From contig MU831566.1 of assembly GCA_029204225.1 (NCBI GenBank), forward strand, positions 64,001-128,000: 64,000 nucleotides of DNA. Reading direction: 5' to 3'. The notes beneath the pieces are model-generated. The model did not search any database. It saw nothing but the letters and a program-made list of their open reading frames with translations, and was not told the DNA's origin. Position 1 is the stretch's first letter. The number at the start of each line of letters is the position of its first letter. The DNA is from Diphasiastrum complanatum. Taxonomy: Eukaryota; Streptophyta; Lycopodiopsida; Lycopodiales; Lycopodiaceae. The position numbers were made by a program, and so were the translations under genes. Below, one piece after another: positions 55,580 through 64,000 of this stretch.

Positions 55580-56399
55580 TTATGAAGAGTGAAAGATCTT
55601 TTGGAGGATCTTCTTGTGTACATGGAGCTATGCAAGTGGATGGATGTTATCTTACTGTACAATCAAGTATTGGATCTGGAAGACAAATTTTGTTCAATGA
55701 CTTTAATGGTCAAGTTGAAGATCAAGAGGTTGATCTCAAAGTGCTTCAACTAGTCAAAAGGGAAGTTGGCAATTTGGTGCTAGTCAAGAGCATCAAAGGA
55801 GTGGTAATTGGCAAAGGTGTTATGGATCTGATTTTATAGCATATTGAAGACTCAAATAAGGTCAAAGGAGTAGCAAGGTTCAAGTTTACTTTACTTTTTC
55901 TATCTCATGTTTGAGCAATTTCATGTGGATGTGTGCAAATTGTCAAGATATGGTAAAACTAGCTACATTGGTGAGCATTGTTTTGATGTTGGATTTGTAC
56001 TAGCATTCCTGGATGGTTTTTTTGATGGAAATGAAGCTATTGGAGGTTCATTATGACACTCATTCATGTCCAAGTCATCAAGGCTTGATGGTATCTTATG
56101 GCAAGATGGAGATGGAGGCTCATTTGTGGAGTATCATGGTGGATACAAGGCAACAAAGAGCAAAGGAGGAGGAAACATGCAAGCAAAAGTTGATCACTCA
56201 CATTTATTGTTTGTTTGCTGTAATTTTTTCATAGAGTTCAAGGTTGATAGCGTGGTGGAATCATTTCATTTACATCATATTTAATTCTTCATGTTCTAGT
56301 CATATTTATACATGTAAAATTAATGTAAGAAATAGTGAAGCATCCCAAGTGGACACTATTCTCTATATCAATTATGGTTGTTTCTATTTTGAGCATTGA
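55580..56399 (+). other. Unidentified RT-replacing segment in copia B4
   Basis: Third copy of the segment, here on the plus strand. The frame continues from integrase as ERSFGGSSCVHGAMQVDGCY to the stop at 55837-55839. The second frame (MFEQFHVDVCKLSRYGKTSY to ESFHLHHI, to 56284) has one stop near 56055. No domain recognised. Confidence 0.7.
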
Positions 56400-56780
56400 A
56401 TGATCATTGAAAGATATATTCTTGGGAAGAAGATCATTCTTATGATGGATAAAACCCTTAAATTCTCTTCTTCCTTTCACCCCCAGACTGATGGTCAAAG
56501 TAAAATTACTAATAGAACCATCATAGTTTTGTTGAGAAATTATGTAAGTGATCAGAAGACTCAATGGGAATACTATCTTCCTATTCTAGAATTTGCTTAC
56601 AATAACACCATTCATTCTTCTACTGGTAAAGCACCTTTTGAAGTAATGTATGGAAAACCAATTGAGCCTCCTGTATTAAGAACTAAAGAAAAGATATTTG
56701 TCTTAGACGAATTTGTGCAGGATTATCAAGACACCTTTTCGAAGGTTCAACAATCCATTGCAAATGCACAACAGAAATAA
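56400..56780 (+). pseudogene. In-frame copia RNase H / gypsy integrase fusion frame (126 codons)
   Basis: The first 17 codons (MIIERYILGKKIILMMD) come from the copia B RNase H tail. At about 56452 the frame passes without a break into gypsy integrase (KTLKFSSSFHPQTDGQSKIT, LEFAYNNTIHSSTGKAPFE). The third catalytic Glu is Lys in this copy (QSK). A chance in-frame junction; no function expected. Confidence 0.82.
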
Positions 56781-57590
56781 CAGAAAGTGCAAATATGCGT
56801 GGGAGGGCAATCAAGTACGACGAATGAGAACTAGTTCTCCTAAAATTTGAAAAGAAAAGATTCAGGAAAAAGATGGATGGAAGAAGAATTCATCCAAGAG
56901 TATCCAAAAATTTTAAATGTTTATCTGAGAAATGTCCGTTGAGGACAATGCTTAATGCGTTGGAGGGAATGTAAAATTGTATAGACCAAATTGACCAGGA
57001 AATAAAGGCTATTTAGTCTTCCATTCTTTTTGTATAAAACATGTTTTGAATATTAGAGCTTATTACTCTAACTGATGAACTATGAGTGCATGTATCATTA
57101 CCTGAAGACAAAAAATGAAACTGTAGAGCAATGCTAACAATTTGATATGCAGGTTCAAGAAATATAATCTAATGATGAACCATTTGATGGTATGGCTTCT
57201 AACCTTTTCCTAAGGGTATGTGTAGGTACTAAGAAGAGTACCTGAAGAAAGAATCCAAGGAAGCTTCTTAAACCTTAAAGACGGTACCTAAATAAGGCTC
57301 AATCAAGTCTATAAAGAAGGCTCACTCGAGTCTATAAAGACTGGGAGAAGAAACCAAACGACTGTTCACCCTTTGTGTCACACTCCACTATGATTGGAGA
57401 TGGGCAACCCCTAGGAAAAAGAGTCTAGGAACTGATGAGAATTATGCAAGGTAAGATGGACATATACAAAGCCTTTCCCATGACATGAAAAACACTTGGG
57501 TGGATCCCAATGTTGTACACAAAGAAATATTTAGCTTAAAAGTGACTAACATTGAATGTTAGGCTACCTACCTTCTATCCTTATCAATAT
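56453..57590 (+). mobile_element. Ty3/gypsy G5 fragment (integrase end, deleted chromodomain, 3' region)
   Basis: Integrase tail to ANAQQK, a shortened linker, then a deletion that removes most of the chromodomain and leaves RWMEEEFIQEYPKILNVYLR (near 56870-56938). The 3' untranslated region matches 21979-22625 and runs to 57590, where a TGTAACTTACC edge starts the candidate LTR. Confidence 0.82.
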
Positions 57591-58051
57591 GTAACTTACC
57601 TACTTTTCCACATGGTTTGAAAGCAATAGGACACCTAGGAAAATGCACCCTCCTACTCCTCCCCTTTTGCTCTAACTAAGTGATAAACACTCTCTCATAT
57701 CTATACACCTGATCTTATTGCTGTACTTATCCTAGAGTCTCCCTTACACCTCTCACACTTATTTTGGACACCTCAGCCATTTCCTAAATACTACACATTC
57801 CCTATAAAAGGAGTAACTCACCCCTCTCCCTCATTATTCATCTCCCATTCATTTTTGCTTTGCCTCTTGCTCTTACTTGTGTGTGTGTAGGTGCTTGGAA
57901 GAAATCTTGGAACTATGGCTTGAGGAGGATCTATCAAGCTTGGACTAGAATTACTTTTTGGAACCACTTTCACTCACACTCACTTTCTCCTACCTCTTTC
58001 ATCTCTCTCTCTCTCTCTCTTTCTCTCCCTCTCTCTAAACTTTCAGACCAT
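57591..58051 (+). repeat. Candidate gypsy 3' LTR
   Basis: Begins TGTAACTTACC directly after the gypsy 3' region and ends ACCATCCA, giving TG...CA ends over 461 bases. CTATAAAAGG at about 57802-57811 is a good TATA box, followed by a CT-rich stretch. Its last 90 or so bases recur at 2705-2799. No second LTR or primer site is found, so the assignment is provisional. Confidence 0.6.
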
Positions 58052-58055
58052 CCAT

Positions 58056-58178
58056 AAGACTGATGGCCATGCATGTCACACCATCCATGACTTGATGGCT
58101 TTGCATGTCACACCATCCATGACTTGATGACTTTGCATGTCACATCATCCATAACTTTTTGGTCATGCATGTCTGATT
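58056..58178. repeat. 32-base tandem repeat, about 3.5 units
   Basis: Units share GCATGTCACACCATCCAT preceded by GACTTGATGGCTTT, at 58056-58088, 58089-58120, 58121-58152 and a partial fourth. Related GCATGTCTGATT words continue to about 58215. Not seen elsewhere in the window. Confidence 0.85.
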
Positions 58179-58610
58179 TAGGAGTTGCATGTCTGATTTG
58201 GGAACTTGCATGCAATAGAGGAGTTCTAAATCCAAAAAAGACCCTTTGTAAAGATTCTTTTTATATTTTTTATTAATTTTTTCTTACACATGGACCAATC
58301 AAAACACTCAAATTTGAAATTTACCTAATGTAGCTTTTTGATTCCACACTAAAAATCTCATAACTTCTTAGTGGTAATTTTAATATATATATATATAAAA
58401 GACATCTTGCACGAATTCTGAAAGGGTCTTTTTGGAGCTCAAAACTCCCCTAATGTATGAACTTGAAGTTTGCATGTTGAAAATGAAGCTTGTATGTCAA
58501 ATTGGGTTCATGCATGCCATACCTATTGATGTCAAATGCCCATGCATGTTCTTTTCTTGATTAGTAAGTCCTTGCATCTCATAAGGAACCACTTTTCTTG
58601 GTATAAGATT
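58179..58610. other. Unassigned AT-rich stretch
   Basis: No gene found. Contains an AT dinucleotide run at about 58382-58397 and several ATGCATG words continuing the flavour of the tandem repeat. Confidence 0.5.
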
Positions 58611-59965
58611 TGCTAAGATCCATAATTTGTAATCCATCTTCCCAAAAGCACTGTATATGTAATTGGCCTTGGGCCAATTGATCTTGCATAATTTGAAAAG
58701 AAAAATCCTCGGGGGGGAGGGGGGGGGGGGTTCCCCATCTTGACCCCTCAGCAAGTCTCTTGAATGAATGACTTTGTGATTGAATGTTAAAGCTCTTCCC
58801 TAAGTTTTTGAGTTCTTTTTCAAGTTCTATTTAACAATGTTTTGATGACTTATTCTATTTTTAAGTCACAACTTATAATGTCAGGACTTTAGAAATAGTA
58901 GACCTTCACTTCAAATTCACATGGTACAGGACGGTACAGGGTTCTAGAGCTATCATACCTGATATGATATGGATCATGGGTGAGTTGTTCATCACCATAG
59001 TGGATCTAGTGCATTTGCTTTGGCTTGGATGCTATGATGGATGTTGTCAGGAGATAGGCTCTTTGGTGGGAGGCCTATATACTGGTCAAATCATAGTTGG
59101 CAACGTCAAGTATGGGAAGTTGATGTAGGAGAGGCAAATCATCATCAATATCTCTGGGAGATCGGCGAGCTACTCAGGTATAGCCTATGGTGAGGATTGT
59201 GTACATTCATTCGTTGAGTCCTTGGTAGACTCTTGTGCTTTGTGCATGAGGAATTGCTGGGGATCAGCTTTTAGGACTTATTGGACAGTTCGATATGCTT
59301 GGACGTGAGAGCATCTTGGTACAGGTGTAGGCCATGGTTGAGGACGTGATTTTGTGACCAGTGGTGTAGCAGCGAATCTACAGGTGGCACAAGTGTTGGT
59401 ACGACAGGATACCACTTATGGGCAGGCCTTGGTCATGTATTTGACGCTTTATCATTCGTGTTGGTTTGCGTGAGTGTGTGTGGGCTTGCATGTTGCCTTG
59501 TCGCGAGAGTTTAGATCTGAGTCGGAGTTTTATGTGGTTGTGCATTTGGTACAGTAAAACAAAGTAGTCATTTATGTTGATTGACTTGTCATTGTCTACT
59601 AGCTATCTATCTGGTGAGGATGCAATCTTATGGTGGCAGTAAGATTTCCTCAGGTTGAGCCTCAGCTGCCCATTTATGTCAGCTTTACAGGTTCGTACTT
59701 GTAAGTGTCTGATAGAATGTCAGCCTAGCTAGATGGAGGATATAAGTCTCATGGTGGCAATGGGATTTTCTCAGTTTGAGACATGTCGCTCATGTGGTCC
59801 ACTTGTGGTCAAGTTGGATTGGGGACGAGTCAGTTGGTCGAGAGTATGGTGGTAGACTCTCTGTATGAGCATTGTGGTTGCATGATACTTTGTGAGTCAA
59901 ACCTGGTGGTTTGTATATGGTATTATGCAGTGGTGATCAATATTCAAAATTTCCTTTGGCCTTGT
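58611..59965 (+). repeat. Block S, copy 4, with interrupted 20-base G run
   Basis: Begins GCTAAGATCCATAATTTGTAA as in copy 2. A tract of seven G, A, twelve G lies at 58711-58730. From about 58810 it follows copies 1 and 2. The 63-codon frame is kept (59783-59974). Confidence 0.8.
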
Positions 59966-60776
59966 TATGAATAGATAATTTCCATGGTTTCTGTGGCTAC
60001 TAAAAATGTTTTTGATTCTCATTTTTTGCAGACAACTTTTTCTTACAAGCTCCAATCAGAGTGAATCTTCAGGTAATGCAAAGCGACTTGTTATCACTAA
60101 AGGTACTGATGATACGTACAACACTATGCTTTTTATCTCAAGATTTATAGAAAGCAAGATGTCATTAATAGTTGCTAAAATCCAATCGTTGTTTGTTTCC
60201 AATACAACCAGTTTTTTTCCATCTCCTTAACGATGTGCTGAAAATTCATATGTTTTCTTAGCTACATCCAAAAAAGCAGTAGTAGTACAAGAATAACGCA
60301 AACACGATTATAGGGACCTATTTGGACCAGTAGAAGATGTTTAGAATGTTATTCCAACCACTAGAAAAATCAAGTTTTCCTTTCTACTCACACTTGTAAA
60401 TATTCTCTTGGAAGAGCTGGAGATGGTGAGAATTTTGAAAATCCCTTCTAGCCTAAAAGTATTGATTTTTAAGATATTAGCCACTTCAATCCATCCTCTT
60501 TAAATTGTAATCATGTTTCTGGGCCATATATGTCTAGTCAACTTGCTTTCTTATTATTCAAGAAGGATCCAAGAAGATTGATTTCATATGAAAATGTTGT
60601 AGGAAAAGCAAGTTGTACTTCTTGTTAGCTCTCAACATCAATAGGGTCTGAATCATACCTTGTTATCAAATGCTATTCAAATAGTTATGTTTGTGTTTCT
60701 TTGCTTCGATTCTAGGTAATTGTGAGAAATGGTGAGAATTATTGAGCATGGTGATTCCATTAGGTTTAAGGAGTAA
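59966..60776 (+). pseudogene. AP2-associated gene 4a, 3' half only
   Basis: Blocks as in 1a: a first block near 60030-60230 (AKRLVITKGTDDTYNTMLFI, SRFIESKMSLIVAKIQ), an exon at about 60263-60425, one from 60603 after TTGTAG, and a last at 60716-60776. Reading frames in the middle exon contain stops. Confidence 0.55.
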
Positions 60777-60848
60777 CATTTAGCACTACATGACTCCTAT
60801 TGTGTATGTAAGCTAAGTGATAATTAGTTTAAGAAATCCCAAATTATT

Positions 60849-61150
60849 TGAGAGAGAGAGAGAGAGCGAGAGATCACATAATGATTGAAGTCAATTTTAT
60901 TAATTCACATTTTAGATACCTGGCGTAAAAAAAACCCTAACCTTAAATACCCTAAATCTTCAATATCTTCCCGCTCTCTCAAATCTTCTTCCCTCTCACG
61001 TTCTGCAACCTGCGCTCTCTCTCTCTCACTCACTCACTCATGTTCTCTTAGTCTCTCAATCGCATTAACCTCTCTCTCTCTCTCTCATCGCGTTTGTAAC
61101 TAGGTTATTGCTTCAAATTACTACTGCCACCTTCAGGTTATTGATCAATA
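60849..61150 (+). promoter_or_regulatory. Presumed promoter and CT-rich leader of gene 4b
   Basis: GA repeat at 60849-60868, TTAAATACCC near 60943, CT runs near 61015-61030 and 61072-61086. Same layout as before 1b, 2b and 3b. Confidence 0.35.
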
Positions 61151-61281
61151 GCGTGGTAGCATATGTTCTTGATGATCGTTCAATCCAGCTCCAGAGTAAA
61201 GGACAAATTATATATCGATTTGTAAGGACTGTAGCAGCCGCTCCCCAGCATTTGAATTGTAAGCATCAAAGGCATCTTTGG

Positions 61282-61363
<82 letters not shown>

Positions 61364-61367
61364 GAGC

Positions 61368-61438
<71 letters not shown>

Positions 61439-61939
61439 GAGCCGGGAAAGCAAATATGAATTAGAATAAATCATACGCTTATCTGCAAACACGATACATT
61501 AAAATGAATTTGAGCATGCGTTTAATTTCCTCCTATCTCATCAAAGCAACCTTTTCCAATCCACAAGAAGACACATTCTCCTCTCTCCATCTCTCAACTC
61601 CCTCTCTCAAACTCACATTCTTGTCTCTCGATCCATCGCTTGCGTGCACTCTGTGGAAAGTTCGCTTTCCAGAAGTTTCTAGTACTTTCCAAAAGTTTCT
61701 GAAAGCTCGTGTTCAGTCTCTCTAAAATGCACGTGTTTTCCCTTCATCCTCACGTGAAATGCCTTTCAACTGCCATCAAATACGTGGACCAATAAAATTT
61801 TAGAAAACCCATTTTGTCTAGCTCGGGTGACATTCTATCTCAAATGTTTGCTTCCATGCTAGCTCCAATTTTTCATACTTCATATCACAGTTAGCTATCG
61901 TGCTCCTTCATTGTAAGTTTCAACTACGAATACTTTTTT
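61151..61939 (+). pseudogene. AP2/ERF-like gene 4b, 5' end only
   Basis: The first frame reads VAYVLDDRSIQLQSKGQII, then YRFVRTVAAAPQHLNCKHQR, HLWCI. The position that is a stop in 1b, 2b and 3b is Tyr here, so the ancestral frame was longer; but the start codon is GTG. It ends at 61939, just before the first AP2 half, where copia B protease begins on the other strand. The AP2 domain itself is therefore missing. Confidence 0.6.
61286..61434. repeat. Expanded double (CT)n microsatellite in gene 4b
   Basis: Two CT runs, 61286-61359 and 61370-61434, separated by CATTGAGCCG. The same linker word follows the second run, so the tract looks duplicated as run plus linker. It is the longest of the four homologous tracts. 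Confidence 0.95.
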
Positions 61940-63346
61940 GAAAGGTCATGTGTGAACCTGCTCCACTATCAATCCACCGATAATCTAGATCGCCATCATT
62001 AGCAAGCATATATGAAGACATCAAAAAAGCATCATCATTTGCATCTTGAAAATTCAAACCATCCTCATCAAGAGTAAGATTATCTTGCTTGTCTCCTTGA
62101 TCTCTCTTCTTCTTGTAGCAATCACTTTAAAAGTGTCCTTTGATGCCACGATAGAAGCACTTGAGCTTTTATCCTTCTTTTTGCCACTTGAAGAAGTAGT
62201 CTATTGATCTTGCCCTTTAGACCACTTACTTTTGGTTTTGCCCTTGAATTTGCCCTTTGTGAAGATAGCATCCTCTTGAAGTGTCGATGTAGAACCACCT
62301 CTTGCTTGAAGCCTATATTTCTCATTTATCAAGATCTCTTGAAGATCCATCAAACTTGCCAAAGTCATTTGAATAGCAAGACTTTGAACAATTTGAGCAT
62401 GAGCATCCAACAAGCCATTAAGAATTACTCAAATAAGCCCTCCTTCCATAATGCTTTCGTCAATGCAAGCCAACTCATCATTCAATGCTTTCATTCTCGA
62501 AACAAAAGTACTTGGACTCTCTTCATTCTTTTGTAAACAATAAAAGATTTGCCTTCTTAGAGTCAACACTCTAGAATTAGACTTGGATTCATAAAGCTTC
62601 CTCAATGAATTCCAAGCTTCCAAAGATGATGTGCATTACCAACTTCCTTGAGAAGTTCATTGGTAACATTCATCTTTATCATGTGTAGAGCCTTCTTGGC
62701 CCTCTTGTCATACCTCATTTGATCTTGTTGTGTTGCTGGTCTCTCCTCCAAACCTACAACAATATCCAAAACATCATTTATCTCAAGAAGTGACTCCATC
62801 TTCACTTTCCACAATGAGGTAAGCCTATCATTGGCTTCCAACATGACTCCAATTGAGGTTGCCATGTAGCAATAACCTGATCATCTCTTTCAACCTATTT
62901 CAATGCACAAAGCACTCCTTTGAACAACAGCAAATGCTTTCAAAAGAAATCACCAAGATTTGAAACTATCTCAAAAATTCTCTTCTAGCACTTATACCAA
63001 GCAAATCAACATATAGAATAATGGAATCTTGATCAACCTATGATCTATCCTCAATCTAATGACTTTTGCCACTTCTTAAGATTTAAACACACTCAAATGA
63101 AGTCCAACAACCTCGCTATCTGGAGATCCAATCAAAATTAGGGTTTTGACAAAATCACAAAAAATTGACTATTTCAAATCCACATGCAAATGCTTGAAAA
63201 TTTGATATGCAATCTATAAGCCACCAGTTAGGCTAATCCAATGATCCAAAAATCGGCCAAATCTAGTATGTGAACACAAAAATCGAAATTGATCAAGCTT
63301 ATAGACCTGTGTAGGGCCTTTTATAGTAGGTGCAAACCCTATTTGG
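61940..63346 (-). mobile_element. Copia B5 fragment (protease, gag, leader, start of LTR)
   Basis: Minus strand from the right: U3 edge (about 63312-63346), leader with a TGGTATAAGTGC primer-like site near 62987-62998, gag from ATG 62865 (MATSIGVMLEANDRLTSLWK, without the 42-base duplication), a zinc-knuckle remnant near 62140 (CFYRGIKGHF) and protease WIDSGAGSHMTF near 61945-61985 with the catalytic DSG intact. Gag has a one-base loss near 62630 and a shift near 62410. It is truncated at 61939 by the gene 4b junction and at 63346 by the gypsy-like sequence. Confidence 0.82.
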
Positions 63347-63821
63347 CCAACAGTTCTCTCCAATGACTTGCTGTCCATTTCGGCTATTGATTAGAGGCTG
63401 TTCAGAGTTGCTGCCCAGTGCCCTATTATCTTCAGCTTTTACCTCTCTTTGTTGGCACTACCAAGTGGACGACGGATCAGCACCCACCCAAGTATTGCTT
63501 TCGCCCTTTTTGCACTTCCTTTTTGCACCTACTTGTTGTCTTTCTGCTCACATACTACTCTTTTCCAGCCCCCTATTCCTGTTCATATTTGCTGTCTCAC
63601 ATCCTCCTCTTTCCATTCTTTCCATTTTGTTAGAACCCTTCTACTTCTTGGCCTTGCACATCTGCTATCCATTAATCTACTTTCTCAGCCCCCAATTTTC
63701 TAATTATTATCCATCTTGATTGACTGCTTATGTGCCATTTTTGGTGATTTCGGAAGTTAGACTAAGTTGGGGTGACGACAAACGTCCTCTCCCTCAAGTT
63801 TTTGTCTTTTCCTTAGTCCCT
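63347..63821 (+). other. Leader or LTR portion of a gypsy-like element
   Basis: C/T-rich sequence unlike the rest of the window. It ends with GTTGGGGTGACGACAAACG shortly before a gag-like start codon. I do not find clear LTR ends or a primer-binding site. It interrupts copia B5 U3 at about 63346. Confidence 0.45.
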
Positions 63822-64000
63822 ATGGCAACTTCTTCAACAGAAGACCCTCGGCAAAGCTCTTTAGATGATCGTTTTACACATATTGATTCCCGCATGGATC
63901 ATCTTGAGAGTCGTATTGATCATGTTCTTTCTAGCCTTGAGACTATCCTACCACGAGGGGATACCACTCCCCCAGACATTCTTCATCATCCTGGTAAAGC
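63822..64000 (+). CDS. Gag N-terminus of a Ty3/gypsy-like element (cut by the window end)
   Basis: ATG at 63822 opens MATSSTEDPRQSSLDDRFTH, then IDSRMDHLESRIDHVLSSLE with a heptad-like pattern typical of the N-terminal coiled coil of plant gypsy gag proteins, and continues open for 59 codons to the end of the window. The matching RT or integrase would lie beyond 64000. No stop is seen, so this element may be younger than the others. Confidence 0.6.
   Translation, partial: MATSSTEDPRQSSLDDRFTHIDSRMDHLESRIDHVLSSLETILPRGDTTPPDILHHPGK

Noticed and set aside
57860-58057. 65-codon plus frame in the candidate LTR
   Set aside because: Ends in Leu-Ser repeats from the CT tract and lies downstream of a TATA box inside the presumed LTR. 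No protein similarity seen.
63330-63719. Long plus-strand frame (129 codons) near the window end
   Set aside because: Pyrimidine-rich sequence open in three overlapping frames. It is better read as a leader or LTR before the gag start at 63822.
1-64000. tRNA and rRNA genes
   Set aside because: The only tRNA-like match is the 13-base primer site of copia C, which is complementary to tRNA-Met rather than a gene. No rRNA signatures were noticed.

Overview
This window looks like repeat-dense nuclear DNA of a land plant. The evidence is an AP2/ERF-type plant DNA-binding domain split by introns, long CT/GA microsatellite leaders, chromodomain-bearing Ty3/gypsy elements, at least three Ty1/copia families, an AT-rich background, and no bacterial operons or ribosome binding sites. 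I cannot name the species. A large-genome lineage (gymnosperm, fern or lycophyte) is plausible but is only inference. I see no clearly intact host gene, no tRNA or rRNA, and no CRISPR array.

The main architecture is a head-to-tail array of about four diverged copies of one composite unit, roughly 20 kb when complete. Reading left to right, the unit holds: an uncharacterised block 'S'; the 3' half of an AP2-associated gene ('a'); a second, nearly full-length AP2-like gene ('b'); an AT-rich spacer with microsatellites; a cluster of GCGTGGATAATCCACGC-type palindromes; copia A gag/protease; copia B nested on the opposite strand; copia A integrase/RT; and a Ty3/gypsy chromovirus. Unit 1 is about 2.8-22.6 kb. 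Unit 2 is about 22.7-36.4 kb and is cut short inside copia B. Unit 3 is about 37.5-51 kb. Unit 4 starts at about 58.6 kb and breaks at 61.94 kb. Because the same nested insertions and junctions recur in units 1 and 3, the units were duplicated after the transposons had nested.

Region by region. 0-1.7 kb: minus-strand gypsy remains. 1.7-3.9 kb: an imperfect inverted repeat of block S around a short spacer. 4-7.9 kb: AP2-like gene pair 1a/1b. 9.6-18.4 kb: palindrome cluster and copia A, split by copia B. 18.4-22.6 kb: degenerate gypsy G2. 22.7-36.4 kb: unit 2, whose gene 2a has an exon split by a well-bounded copia C element (24458-29634; LTRs, tRNA-Met-type PBS, 5-bp target duplication TAGAA). 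36.4-37.5 kb: uncharacterised block 'T'. 37.5-51 kb: unit 3. 51-56.5 kb: a scrambled mosaic of inverted pieces of the same elements, including in-frame copia-gypsy fusions. 56.5-58.2 kb: gypsy 3' end, candidate LTR and a 32-bp tandem repeat. 58.6-63.3 kb: unit 4, truncated and joined to copia B gag/protease. 63.35-64 kb: leader and gag start of another gypsy-like element.

Almost every element carries stops, frameshifts or lost catalytic residues, so I read the window as decayed and rearranged. The observations most worth a second look are the palindrome cluster, the multi-copy AP2-like gene pairs carried in the array, a copia family whose RT region is replaced by an unidentified segment kept in three copies, and the in-frame copia/gypsy fusion reading frames. 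Percent identities and boundaries are by eye.
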